Shown piece by piece: positions 28,541 to 37,228 of a stretch of DNA of 64,000 bases. Source of the stretch: Candidatus Obscuribacterium magneticum (GTDB lineage: Bacteria; Elusimicrobiota; Elusimicrobia; F11); NCBI GenBank assembly GCA_020523905.1, contig JAJAPZ010000002.1, positions 116,098 to 180,097 of the forward strand, in the 5' to 3' direction. Position 1 is the stretch's first letter. Every line of letters starts with the position of its first letter. The notes below the pieces were generated by a model, which saw only the letters and a list, made by a program, of their open reading frames with translations, was not told where the DNA came from and did not search any database. Made by a program: the position numbers and the translations under genes.

Positions 28541-29731
28541 CTACTCTTTCATCCAGGGCAAAGGATCGGTGGGTTTTCCGTAGAACCGCAATTCGAAGTA
28601 GGTCTCGGCTCCCCCCGGTTTTAAGCCGGACTCTCCCAGCACATCGCCGGCTTTTAGCTCCTGGCCTTTCTCGACGAAAAATTTGGACAGGCGTCCATAA
28701 ACGGTGTACCAGTCCCCGGGATGCTCCATGAGGGCCATTTGTCCGTAACTCATGAATTTCCCCGTGTAAAGGATACGGCCGTCAGCCGCCGCGCGGACGG
28801 GTTGGGACTGTTTGAGGTTAATGATGATCCCGTTGGAAATGTAGGTGGTTCCCAGCTCGGGATGTTTGTGCCGCCCAAATTTCTCGACCACTTCTCCTTG
28901 AACAGGCCACAAAAGCGAGCGCCGTGGGATGGGCGACTCACCGCTCATTTGTTTGGCGATTCGGTCTTGTTTTTCCGCTTCTTCTTCCTGGACGGCCCGG
29001 CTGCGAAGGTTGTCGATCAAGGAGGCCAGTTCCTGCGCTGTTTTTTCCAATTCCGCCAACTCGGATTCAATGATCTGTTGACGGGACCGTTTTTTCTCCA
29101 GTTGACGCTCTTTGTTATTCCGATCGGACTGAACACTGCTGAGCATCGTTTCTTGCCGCTCCATTTCAGTGCGGACGGTCTTTTGGGTTTCCGTAAAATC
29201 TTTCAATAGGGTGTCAAAATCCGCCCGTTTCCGGTGAACATCCTGAAGTCCGCGGCCTTGAGCGGTGAGGGCCTGGCGGGTAAAAACAGCGGCCGGCGAG
29301 AACGGCCCGGCCAGCGCCCAAGCTACATAATAGGTTTGAAGAGATTGCCGAATGGCCTCCTTTTCCGTGTCGGCTTTCTGAGCCATAAGATCCCTATCGT
29401 TTTTTGCGGACGCGATTTGGGATTGGATCTGGCGGCTTTTGGCCAGCGTGTAAGTAATGGTTTGCTCAATGTCCTGTATTTTCTGTTCGCTTTTTTTGAC
29501 GTTTTCAGACAATTCGGCGGCTTCTTGTTTCAACCTTTCCGTTTCCTCTTTCTTTCGCTTTAACTCGGCATTGACCTTCTCCAAATCCTGGTTCTTGTGT
29601 TGGAGATCCGTTTTAAGCCGCCGGTTCGACATGGCTGCCCAGAGGAGGGATTCCCGCTCCCATCCCACGTACATGGAAGCGAGGCCAATCAGTACAAGGA
29701 AAAAGCGACGATATAAACGATTTTGGCTCAT
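28541..29731 (-). CDS. EnvC-like murein hydrolase activator with degenerate M23 domain
   Basis: A 396-residue protein: N-terminal signal anchor, a long coiled coil (about 35-260), then a LytM/M23 domain. The M23 zinc ligands are lost: the usual H-x-G-I-D region reads NGIIIN and the usual YAHLS reads YGRLS. That pattern fits EnvC-type activators, which stimulate amidases rather than cut peptidoglycan. It starts one base after the ftsX stop, matching the known FtsX-EnvC partnership in division. Confidence 0.88.
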   Translation of the reverse strand: MSQNRLYRRFFLVLIGLASMYVGWERESLLWAAMSNRRLKTDLQHKNQDLEKVNAELKRKKEETERLKQEAAELSENVKKSEQKIQDIEQTITYTLAKSRQIQSQIASAKNDRDLMAQKADTEKEAIRQSLQTYYVAWALAGPFSPAAVFTRQALTAQGRGLQDVHRKRADFDTLLKDFTETQKTVRTEMERQETMLSSVQSDRNNKERQLEKKRSRQQIIESELAELEKTAQELASLIDNLRSRAVQEEEAEKQDRIAKQMSGESPIPRRSLLWPVQGEVVEKFGRHKHPELGTTYISNGIIINLKQSQPVRAAADGRILYTGKFMSYGQMALMEHPGDWYTVYGRLSKFFVEKGQELKAGDVLGESGLKPGGAETYFELRFYGKPTDPLPWMKE

Positions 29732-29732
29732 C

Positions 29733-30485
29733 TCAGGAAGGTGGCTTTTTTTCGTTTTGAAACCACCACAAGTAATGGAAGGGGCCTAAGATCAAACCAC
29801 CCATATAGAAATAAAGGGGGGCCTGACCAGCCGTGGCACTGACCAAGAGAATCCCGATCACCCAAGCCAGTTCGTCAAAGAAGGTGGTCATTGCCAGTTG
29901 GGTGAAATCGAATCCCTCCTTTGAAGTAAAAAAGAGAAGCCGCCCAAGGAAGATGAGGGCCACCAACAAACCCAGCAGGGTGAGGGACACCAGGAGGACC
30001 CTCGCTTGTAACCAATGCCGACGCAGAATATGCAACGAACGGAGGGATTTTTCGTCAAAAGCGATGTCCAAAACGCCGGGAATCTGTCGGATTTCCCGGA
30101 CGTGGTTGTCTTGCCGGTCCACCGCCAGTTCCGAAGGGAGCCATTCAACCATCCATGACACAGGGAAGAAGGCAGGGCCAACCGTTCTCAAGTTCTCAGA
30201 AAGAAGGGGATCCTGGTTCAACCGATTAAAAACCTCCTCGGGTGATAAAAGCCGGACGTCTTTGACACCCTCTCTCTGACGTAAAAGCCGGCCCACTTCA
30301 TCCACTTCGATCGTGTCCCCTTGCACAACGACCAACCAAGAGAAGTTCTTCATCTCCGTGTCGAGAGACCGGGAGAGTTGATTTTGAAGGAGGACCAGTC
30401 CCCCCAGGGAATAACTCACCAACAAGACGACGAGGCTGAACAGCCACGTCGGCCTTTTATCAGAGAAGCGCCGCTTCGGTTTCAT
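29733..30485 (-). CDS. ftsX: Cell division protein FtsX
   Basis: Membrane subunit of the FtsEX complex that controls peptidoglycan hydrolysis at the septum. The 250-residue protein has one N-terminal helix (about 15-35), an extracytoplasmic domain and three C-terminal helices, the FtsX/MacB_PCD layout. The ATG at 30485 follows AAGGA; a longer frame would extend into the intergenic region. No ftsE ATPase gene is in the window, which is unusual since ftsE normally lies next to ftsX. Confidence 0.85.
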   Translation of the reverse strand: MKPKRRFSDKRPTWLFSLVVLLVSYSLGGLVLLQNQLSRSLDTEMKNFSWLVVVQGDTIEVDEVGRLLRQREGVKDVRLLSPEEVFNRLNQDPLLSENLRTVGPAFFPVSWMVEWLPSELAVDRQDNHVREIRQIPGVLDIAFDEKSLRSLHILRRHWLQARVLLVSLTLLGLLVALIFLGRLLFFTSKEGFDFTQLAMTTFFDELAWVIGILLVSATAGQAPLYFYMGGLILGPFHYLWWFQNEKKPPS

Positions 30486-30537
30486 AATCGAATCCTTTTT
30501 ATGACGCCACGATACAACATCTTCTTTGGGAATTGTG

Positions 30538-30543
30538 TATACT
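30538..30543 (+). promoter_or_regulatory. Candidate -10 box for the PC4-type gene
   Basis: TATACT lies 53 bases before the ATG in the 111-base divergent spacer between ftsX and the PC4-type gene. No convincing -35 box is visible at 16-18 bases. Confidence 0.25.
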
Positions 30544-30596
30544 TCATTTCCCGCTTTTGTTGTGAGGGGCATTTATTCTACACCTCGGAGTGACCT

Positions 30597-30863
30597 ATGG
30601 CTGATGAAACACCGAAAGAACATAATATCATGATTGGGACCCTGGAGAAAAATCCCCGTGACACCGTGGTTGTCCAGATCCGGACCTATCGGGGCCGTGA
30701 TTACGTCGACGTCCGCAATCATTACACCGATGCCGAAGGGGAGTTAAAACCCACTCAAAAAGGGATCAATATCGAGATCAGCCGTTTTAAAGAGCTTAAA
30801 GACCTTTTGGACAAAGTCCCCGCGGCCATCGACGATATTCTTAAAGAAGAAAAAAAGTCCTAA
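30597..30863 (+). CDS. PC4-type (YdbC-like) transcriptional coactivator / ssDNA-binding protein
   Basis: An 88-residue protein matching the bacterial PC4/p15 family: beta strands around VVVQIRTYRGRDYVDVRNHY, then KPTQKGINIEISRFKELKDLL and a basic end. Family members bind single-stranded or melted DNA as dimers. GGAG lies seven bases before the ATG. It is one of only two plus-strand genes; its TAA stop overlaps the TAG stop of the convergent csaB by two bases. Confidence 0.85.
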   Translation: MADETPKEHNIMIGTLEKNPRDTVVVQIRTYRGRDYVDVRNHYTDAEGELKPTQKGINIEISRFKELKDLLDKVPAAIDDILKEEKKS

Positions 30864-31864
30864 GAGACAAAACCTGCCAACTGTTCCGCTGCGTCGCCCC
30901 AAGCCGTCGCATCGATCTTCGGCTCCGTCGTCCTCTTAAACAATTCCCCGATCGCCTTGTCGATAGCCGGCCCCTTCGCTTCCCACAAGAGAAACGGCAT
31001 TCCCATTTGAGTGCAAAGCCGTCCAGCCTTGTGGGGATCCCCAACGCCTAAAAACGGTTTCCCGGCCAAAACCGCCAATACCAGAGCGTGGTAGCGGGCG
31101 CTGATCACGTAATTGGCGTCGGTGAACTTTCGAAAAATCTCTTCCCAATTCATTTCATCCCAAGCATGAAACAATCCCCATTGGGACTTTTCTTTCTGGG
31201 GATGAAACAACATCCCGTCCATCCGATATGAACCCGCCTTCTTTACATGATCCATTATGTGGGCGAATACGTCCGGCCCGGAAGGAGGACAAGGAAAGCG
31301 AGGAATGATGAGAATATTCGCCTCCTTACCATTATTATCTGTGGGATGAGGCGGCAGGGAAAGGGAAAAGACAGGATCCGCCGTCACGCGAAGGCGGGAC
31401 TCTCGGACGCCCAAAGACGACAATGTCTCCTTTGATTCCCTGTCGCGTACGGTCAACGTCACGAGGGGATCATTGAGAAGCCGGCGCAACCAGTGTTTCA
31501 GAAAATTCCGGCGTATCGATTCAACTCCCACGGCATAGATGAACACGGGCGTACGACACAAAAGAGCCGTCTCCAGCAACGATAAATAATAGATGAGGGA
31601 CCGGGCGGAGGTTGTATCTTGGAAAAGACCCCCTCCTCCCAGAATAAATCGGTCGGCTTTAAAAATCCGCCAAATAACGGCCAAGGGATTCCATCGATTG
31701 ACGGCCTCCAATCCGTGCCACTTTGTCGTCTTTGACGGATGGGCCGATAGAACGGTGACGGGTGAATTGGGGAAACGCTTGTTGAGCTGATCCGTAAGGC
31801 AGCGCAGAATGAGTTCGTCGCCGAGATTGCCGAAGCCGTAGTAGCCCGCAACGAGAAATTTCAT
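30860..31864 (-). CDS. csaB: Polysaccharide pyruvyl transferase CsaB
   Basis: Transfers pyruvyl groups from PEP to a cell-surface polysaccharide. The 334-residue protein starts KFLVAGYYGFGNLGDELIL, the csaB signature, and has FILGGGGLFQD and the C-terminal YHALVLAVLAGKPFLGV. The ATG at 31864 overlaps the stop of the DUF5693 gene by four bases; a longer frame to 31924 lies in that gene. Pyruvylated polymers in other bacteria anchor SLH-domain proteins. Confidence 0.92.
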   Translation of the reverse strand: MKFLVAGYYGFGNLGDELILRCLTDQLNKRFPNSPVTVLSAHPSKTTKWHGLEAVNRWNPLAVIWRIFKADRFILGGGGLFQDTTSARSLIYYLSLLETALLCRTPVFIYAVGVESIRRNFLKHWLRRLLNDPLVTLTVRDRESKETLSSLGVRESRLRVTADPVFSLSLPPHPTDNNGKEANILIIPRFPCPPSGPDVFAHIMDHVKKAGSYRMDGMLFHPQKEKSQWGLFHAWDEMNWEEIFRKFTDANYVISARYHALVLAVLAGKPFLGVGDPHKAGRLCTQMGMPFLLWEAKGPAIDKAIGELFKRTTEPKIDATAWGDAAEQLAGFVS

Positions 31865-33327
31865 GGGCGTTTCTTCAAAGAAACCGCCCAGATGAGAGGC
31901 CCCGACAGAAGAAGGCCGATCCAAAGGCCGTGGAGGGTTCTTAACACGCAGTCATGAAAAGGCGTATGAAAATGAAAAAAGGTGTTCAGAATGGAAATTT
32001 GCCCGATGAGCCCCATCCAAAGGAAAAGGCGGCCGTCTTTGAGGCCGTCGGGCAGCCACGTTTTCCCCTTTATTAGATAGAGTCCCAAAATGAACAACGG
32101 GTGGCCGATCGCGAATTCCTTAAAACGGGGGCGCACCGTCAAAAGGGTTTCGATCCGATCCCGAAACATTCGTTCCCAATCGGAGACCGGCAGAAAGGGA
32201 AAATTGCCGCTTCTCATCACATAAAAACCGATCACCAAAACACAGATTATGCCCGCCACGAAAAAGTGTTTGCCCTTCAAGGGAGTCTCCATAATAGCAT
32301 GAATATCATGCTTTTTGAGGAGAATCACCCCCCCAAGCAGAAGGGGGCTCAACAGTTGAATCTTGACTCCGGTCAACGGCATGAATCCGAGGGCGGCTTT
32401 CGGAACGGCTCCGAGTGCGTGTATTGAGATTCCGACAAGCAGGCTAAAAAAGCTCATGAGAAGGAAGGAAAGAATAATTGATCCGTGGCGAACTTTTTTA
32501 ATCCAATAGAGTCCCAACAGCGGCGCGAGGATGGAAAAGAGAAGGGCCACTTTTAAGCGGAATCGCGAGAAAAACGGGCTATTGAGGCGTGTTGGCCATG
32601 ACGGAGAACCCCGCATCGGACCGATTTGAAACCCTGTCTGACAAATAAGTTCGGATGCGGATTTTTGAAAAAGCAGATTTTTTTCTAACGAGAAACCGGG
32701 AACGTAACGGATGAAAAGGAAACGGACCCATCGCTCCTTGACAGCTCGAACCAACCGGTTTCGCCACAAAATGACGTTGGGTTGAACAAGTTCCTCCGAA
32801 GCGAGGAGGTGCGCCTTGATGAGGCGCGGGCCCATCGACGCAAGACGGTTGACCCCTTTTAAACAGGCAAATTCGTCGATGGGAAGAAATCCATCCTTTC
32901 TAGAAAGGGTGTCGGCCACTTCCTTCAGATAGAGGGGATATCCAATGACTTTCTCATCGTCCGACCACAAACCATCCCCTGGTTTTACGCGCTTCAGGAG
33001 AGAAGGGGTGAAAACAAAAGGGGTCGAAGGCCGCCAAAGGATCTGAAAGCCTCGTTGACGTATTGTTTTTTCGTCTTCGGGGCTGAGTGTTTCCGTAGCG
33101 GCAATGACGTGGATGGGGATTTGTGAAAGGAGGGCAAGAATTCGCTCTGCACTTTTATTTTCGCGGACGGAAAAAACCCTCAAATCCTCCCAATCATTGG
33201 CTAAGGCGACAACACGGTCGCCTTTTTGGGCTTCAATTTTGGCAACCAGATCCGGTCCGCCCAACGATAGAAAGGCTCCTAACAAAATGCCAAAAGCAAG
33301 GGTCAGGCCCGCTCCTGTCTTAGACAT
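31861..33327 (-). CDS. DUF5693 family multi-spanning membrane protein
   Basis: A 488-residue protein: a signal anchor, an extracytoplasmic domain of about 240 residues, then about seven hydrophobic helices (from about residue 255). This layout and its position next to csaB match the DUF5693 family, whose genes are commonly paired with csaB; the function is not known. The ATG at 33327 overlaps the end of glgA by eight bases. Confidence 0.8.
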   Translation of the reverse strand: MSKTGAGLTLAFGILLGAFLSLGGPDLVAKIEAQKGDRVVALANDWEDLRVFSVRENKSAERILALLSQIPIHVIAATETLSPEDEKTIRQRGFQILWRPSTPFVFTPSLLKRVKPGDGLWSDDEKVIGYPLYLKEVADTLSRKDGFLPIDEFACLKGVNRLASMGPRLIKAHLLASEELVQPNVILWRNRLVRAVKERWVRFLFIRYVPGFSLEKNLLFQKSASELICQTGFQIGPMRGSPSWPTRLNSPFFSRFRLKVALLFSILAPLLGLYWIKKVRHGSIILSFLLMSFFSLLVGISIHALGAVPKAALGFMPLTGVKIQLLSPLLLGGVILLKKHDIHAIMETPLKGKHFFVAGIICVLVIGFYVMRSGNFPFLPVSDWERMFRDRIETLLTVRPRFKEFAIGHPLFILGLYLIKGKTWLPDGLKDGRLFLWMGLIGQISILNTFFHFHTPFHDCVLRTLHGLWIGLLLSGPLIWAVSLKKRP

Positions 33328-34789
33328 ATTCGCGCCGGTACCAGCGTGTTGCCATTTGATAAAGCTGAATGTATTCATGGACGGCCGTCTGCCATGAATG
33401 GTCTTCCCGCATTCCTCTTTTCTGAATGGCTTGCCACCAATCCCGGTCCTTCAAACGATTGAGAGCGCTTATGATCGCATGGAGGAAATCCTCCTTTTTA
33501 CCACCATGAGCGATGAAACCATTGCCATCGGGCTGAGTGTGAGCGTCTTTGACCGTGTCCAATAAGCCCCCCGTCGGCATCACGACCGGCAAGGCGCCAT
33601 AACGCATGGCGATCAACTGGCTCAATCCGCAGGGTTCATACCGGGAGGGCATCAAAAAGAGGTCGACGCCCGCATAGATCTTATGGGCCAACGCTTCCCG
33701 AAATTGATTGGCGGTAAAAACATGATTCGGATACTGTTTCATCAAAAAGCGCAACTCATTTTCGTGGCTGGAATCGCCCTGGCCCAGCACGACGATTTTC
33801 GCACCGGCTTCAACGAGCGCGGGAATGATGTCCAATAGAAGATCAATGCCTTTTTGGTAGTCAAGCCGGCCGACATATCCGAGGAGAGGCTCCTTTCTCC
33901 GGCTTTTAAATCCCACCACGGTCCTCAAATCGCTCTGGCAAGCCGCCCGGTTTTTAAGCGTTTCATCCGTGAAGTTTTCCGCCAGATGGGGATCTTTGGC
34001 CGGATTCCAGTAGTTCGTGTCCAGCCCATTGGTGATTCCTTTAAATCGCTGCTTTCGCTCCTTGAGAATTCCTTCCAATCCATGGCCGAAATTGGGATCG
34101 TTTTGAATTTCCTTCGCATAGGTGGGGCTCACGGTATTGATCGCATCGGAATAAACCAAGCCCGCTTTTAAATAACTGACATGCCCGTAGAACTCAATCC
34201 CGTAGGGATGGTATTCATTGGGGGGCAGTCCTGTATTCACGAAAGATTCTTTCGGAAAGCTCCCCTGATACGCCATGTTATGGATGGTGAAGAGGCTCGC
34301 CGAACGATAAAAAAACGAGTCATGAAAGTAGTGTGTCTTCAGGTTGGCCGGGACGAGGCCGGTCTGCCAGTCATGGCAGTGAACGATATCCGGTCGAAAG
34401 TTGTATTTTCGGGCGATTTCAAGGGCGGAACGCGAGAGAAGGGCAAACCGGCGATCGTTGTCATCATAGGCGCTGTCGGGGGAGTCTCCGTAGAAGCCGC
34501 GACGGTTGAAGTGGGTGTCGGATTGGACGAAAAAAACCTTGAGGTTGGGGTGAGGCATGGTTTCCCAGATTTTGATGGGTTCCGTCCGGTCGGCCAAGGG
34601 AATCCGAAGAGAGCCTCGGACTGGGCTCAACTTGTGTTTTTTGCGGTCGATTTGATAATAGAGAGGAAGGACAAGGCCCACCATGTGCCCTTCACGGGCC
34701 TCTTCTACAGAGAGGGCTCCTACGACATCTGCCAAGCCCCCTGTTTTGCAATACGGGACGCCTTCACTGGCAACCTGGAGTATTCTCAC
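33320..34789 (-). CDS. glgA: Glycogen synthase
   Basis: GT5 enzyme adding glucose from ADP-glucose to glycogen. The 489-residue protein has the N-terminal KTGGLADVVGAL, the HCHDWQTGL segment, GLVGRLDYQKG-like GYVGRLDYQKGID, and MPSRYEPCGLSQL near the C-terminus, both Rossmann halves complete. It lies three bases after galT. Confidence 0.95.
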   Translation of the reverse strand: MRILQVASEGVPYCKTGGLADVVGALSVEEAREGHMVGLVLPLYYQIDRKKHKLSPVRGSLRIPLADRTEPIKIWETMPHPNLKVFFVQSDTHFNRRGFYGDSPDSAYDDNDRRFALLSRSALEIARKYNFRPDIVHCHDWQTGLVPANLKTHYFHDSFFYRSASLFTIHNMAYQGSFPKESFVNTGLPPNEYHPYGIEFYGHVSYLKAGLVYSDAINTVSPTYAKEIQNDPNFGHGLEGILKERKQRFKGITNGLDTNYWNPAKDPHLAENFTDETLKNRAACQSDLRTVVGFKSRRKEPLLGYVGRLDYQKGIDLLLDIIPALVEAGAKIVVLGQGDSSHENELRFLMKQYPNHVFTANQFREALAHKIYAGVDLFLMPSRYEPCGLSQLIAMRYGALPVVMPTGGLLDTVKDAHTQPDGNGFIAHGGKKEDFLHAIISALNRLKDRDWWQAIQKRGMREDHSWQTAVHEYIQLYQMATRWYRREYV

Positions 34790-34792
34790 GAT

Positions 34793-35794
34793 CTAGCTGA
34801 CATTGGCCTCCCGCAAGAGTTTGGCGGCCTCTTCGGGAGGAGTAGGATTGATGTAGAAGCCGGTGCCTTGTTCAAAACCGGCCAGGCGGGTGAGTTTGGG
34901 GATGATTTCGAGATACCAGTGAAAGTGATTGACATGGTTCGTTTTTAACGGGGCGTTGTGAAGGATCATGTTGAAAGGGGGCTTGTCCAAAACGAAGTCG
35001 TGTTTGGCCAAGACCAACTTGAGGATGGAGGTGAGGCTGGCCACCTCCTGATTTTGGATGTCATAAAACTCGGAGGAATGGCGGAGGGGCATGATCCATG
35101 TTTCAAAGGGAAACCGGCTGGCAAAGGGCGTGATGGCTACAAAGTCTTTGTTGATGGCTGCCACCCGTACGTTTTGTGAAATTTCCTGATGCAGGATGTC
35201 GCAGTAAACGCAGCGCTCTTTGTAATCGTAATAGCTTTTTGACCCTTCCATCTCCTGGCGCACGCGGATGGGCACCATGGGGATGGCGATTAACTGGGAA
35301 TGGGGATGGCTGATACTGGCGCCGGCGGCGGCGCCATGGTTTTTAAAAATGAGAATATATTCAAGGCGGGTGTCTTTTTTCAAGTCGAGAATCCGGTCCC
35401 GGTAGGACCAGATGACATCTTCCAGTTTCTGTTGGTCCATTTGATGGAGGGCTTCGTTGTGGTTGGGCGATTCGATGATGATTTCATGCGCCCCCAGGGC
35501 TTTCATCTTATCGTACATGCCCTCTCCCGTCCGGTTTGAGTCGCCTTCAATTTCAAGAGCGGGGAATTTATTGGGGATCACGCGGACCCACCAGCCTGGC
35601 TTATCTTTTTCCCGGCCGGGATGATGGTAGGCCAGTATTTCCGGAGGCGTTTTGTCTTCAAAGCCGGGACAAAAAGGGCATGTCCCTCCCTGGGGCATGT
35701 CCTTTTGGATGGAAAAATCAATGGGCCGTTTGCCGCGATTTGAGGATACAATAACCCATCGGCCAATGACGGGATCTCTGCGAAGTTCGGGCAT
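34793..35794 (-). CDS. galT: Galactose-1-phosphate uridylyltransferase
   Basis: Exchanges UMP between UDP-glucose and galactose 1-phosphate (Leloir pathway), or acts as a related nucleotidyl transferase. The 333-residue HIT-superfamily protein has the zinc cysteines C39 and C42 (CPFC) and the nucleophile H165 in SHPHSQ. Beside glgA, an ADP-glucose phosphorylase-like role is possible. It starts six bases after the scpB stop. Confidence 0.92.
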   Translation of the reverse strand: MPELRRDPVIGRWVIVSSNRGKRPIDFSIQKDMPQGGTCPFCPGFEDKTPPEILAYHHPGREKDKPGWWVRVIPNKFPALEIEGDSNRTGEGMYDKMKALGAHEIIIESPNHNEALHQMDQQKLEDVIWSYRDRILDLKKDTRLEYILIFKNHGAAAGASISHPHSQLIAIPMVPIRVRQEMEGSKSYYDYKERCVYCDILHQEISQNVRVAAINKDFVAITPFASRFPFETWIMPLRHSSEFYDIQNQEVASLTSILKLVLAKHDFVLDKPPFNMILHNAPLKTNHVNHFHWYLEIIPKLTRLAGFEQGTGFYINPTPPEEAAKLLREANVS

Positions 35795-35800
35795 CGGGGG

Positions 35801-36421
35801 TTACTCGTTTTGAAGTGTGGCGGGCGCGTCGGCGCTGGCGGCGGACATCGCCAACGGGGATTCGGATGTCTCAACGGGCGGTTCCAATTTCTGTTCCGGA
35901 ACCCCCTCATGCAAATCGGGCAGGTCCGCCAGATGCTTGAGCCCGAATTGTCTCAGGAATTCCACCGTGGTGCCGTAGAGAAGCGGCCGCCCGATCGTTT
36001 CTTTCCTTCCGACGACTTTGATGAGCCGCCTTTCCAGAAGGGTTTCCATCACCCCGACGGCTTCGACGCCGCGGATTTGCTCAATCTCAGAGCGGGTGAT
36101 GGGTTGTTTATAGGCAATGATGGAGAGGGTTTCAAGCGCTGAAGAGGAGAGGCGAACCGTCAACCTCTCCTTGTATAAACGACGGATGTAAGGGGCCATT
36201 TCAGGGCGGGTGGCCATTTGAACGCCGCCGGCGACCTCGACCATTTGCAGGGCGGACCCCTCCGCTCCGCTTTTCATCTTGATTTCACCAAGGAATGCGT
36301 TGATTTCGGGCTTCGTCAGTTCCTGCTCTTCGAGGACCTCCAGAATCTCCTCTGTCGCCAGGGGGTGGTCCGTCATATAGAGCAGCGTTTCGATGACTTT
36401 CTTCGCTTGATCTTTCTCCAT
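35801..36421 (-). CDS. scpB: Segregation and condensation protein B
   Basis: Winged-helix subunit of the SMC-ScpAB condensin. The 206-residue protein contains LSSSALETLSIIAYKQPITRSEIEQIRG and GRPLLYGTT, both family signatures, with a variable acidic C-terminal tail. It follows scpA by 13 bases. No smc gene is in the window. Confidence 0.94.
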   Translation of the reverse strand: MEKDQAKKVIETLLYMTDHPLATEEILEVLEEQELTKPEINAFLGEIKMKSGAEGSALQMVEVAGGVQMATRPEMAPYIRRLYKERLTVRLSSSALETLSIIAYKQPITRSEIEQIRGVEAVGVMETLLERRLIKVVGRKETIGRPLLYGTTVEFLRQFGLKHLADLPDLHEGVPEQKLEPPVETSESPLAMSAASADAPATLQNE

Positions 36422-36434
36422 TCAATCATCCCTT

Positions 36435-37160
36435 TTAAGACATGGAAGCAACCAATGTTACATCACTTGTCGCGGAGCGGCTGATATGAATCTCGCCAAA
36501 ATTGGACACCTGTTGAACGCGAACCTGCCTCAACCGGATCAATTCCAAAAGAGCCAAAAATGTCACGATCAAAAGCTTGTGTGTCGCCCGCTTGGGGAAA
36601 AGCTCGCTAAAGGTAGCAAATGCTTGATTTTCAAGAAGTTCAAGTATTTCCCGGATCCGGACTTCCACCGGCATCTCTTCCACAAGAATCTCTCGGACGC
36701 CGGTTTCTGCGGATTCCAGGACTTCCCGAAAAGCATCCAGGAGTTCGGTCAAACTGACATTCAATATCTGTTCCTCTTTATCGAAGAGAGGCGCCCCCCG
36801 ATAGTAGACGTCACGTTGCGTTTCAAATTTTTCTTTCAAAAATTTCGACGCTTCTTTGAATTTCTGGTATTCGAGGAGCTTCTGTATGAGTTCCGTCCTT
36901 GGATCCGGCCCTTCCAGGGACTCGGCTTCCTCGGCTGGCAAAAGGGTGCGCGCTTTGATCTGCATCAGGGTGGAGGCCATCACCAAAAATTCGCCGGCCA
37001 CATTCGGGTTCAGCTCTTTAAGGATGTCGAGATATTTGAGGTATTCGGCGGTGATGTCGGAGATGGAAATGTCGTAGATGTCCAGATCATTTTTTTGGAT
37101 GAGGTGGAGCAAAAGGTCGAGAGGACCTTCAAAAATGTTGATTTTCACCTGGTATGTCAT
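36435..37160 (-). CDS. scpA: Segregation and condensation protein A
   Basis: Kleisin subunit of SMC-ScpAB. The 241-residue protein starts YQVKINIFEGPLDLLLHLI, the diagnostic N-terminus, then KNDLDIYDISISDIT, EFLVMASTLMQIKARTLLP, and a winged-helix C-terminus that binds the SMC head. It lies 68 bases after the tRNA nucleotidyltransferase gene and 13 bases before scpB. Confidence 0.95.
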   Translation of the reverse strand: MTYQVKINIFEGPLDLLLHLIQKNDLDIYDISISDITAEYLKYLDILKELNPNVAGEFLVMASTLMQIKARTLLPAEEAESLEGPDPRTELIQKLLEYQKFKEASKFLKEKFETQRDVYYRGAPLFDKEEQILNVSLTELLDAFREVLESAETGVREILVEEMPVEVRIREILELLENQAFATFSELFPKRATHKLLIVTFLALLELIRLRQVRVQQVSNFGEIHISRSATSDVTLVASMS

Positions 37161-37228
37161 TGTTGCGCCGACATTGTACCAGCCCGAAAGGGGGATGTCA
37201 AACGATCTCCGACGAGATTGGGCAATTT

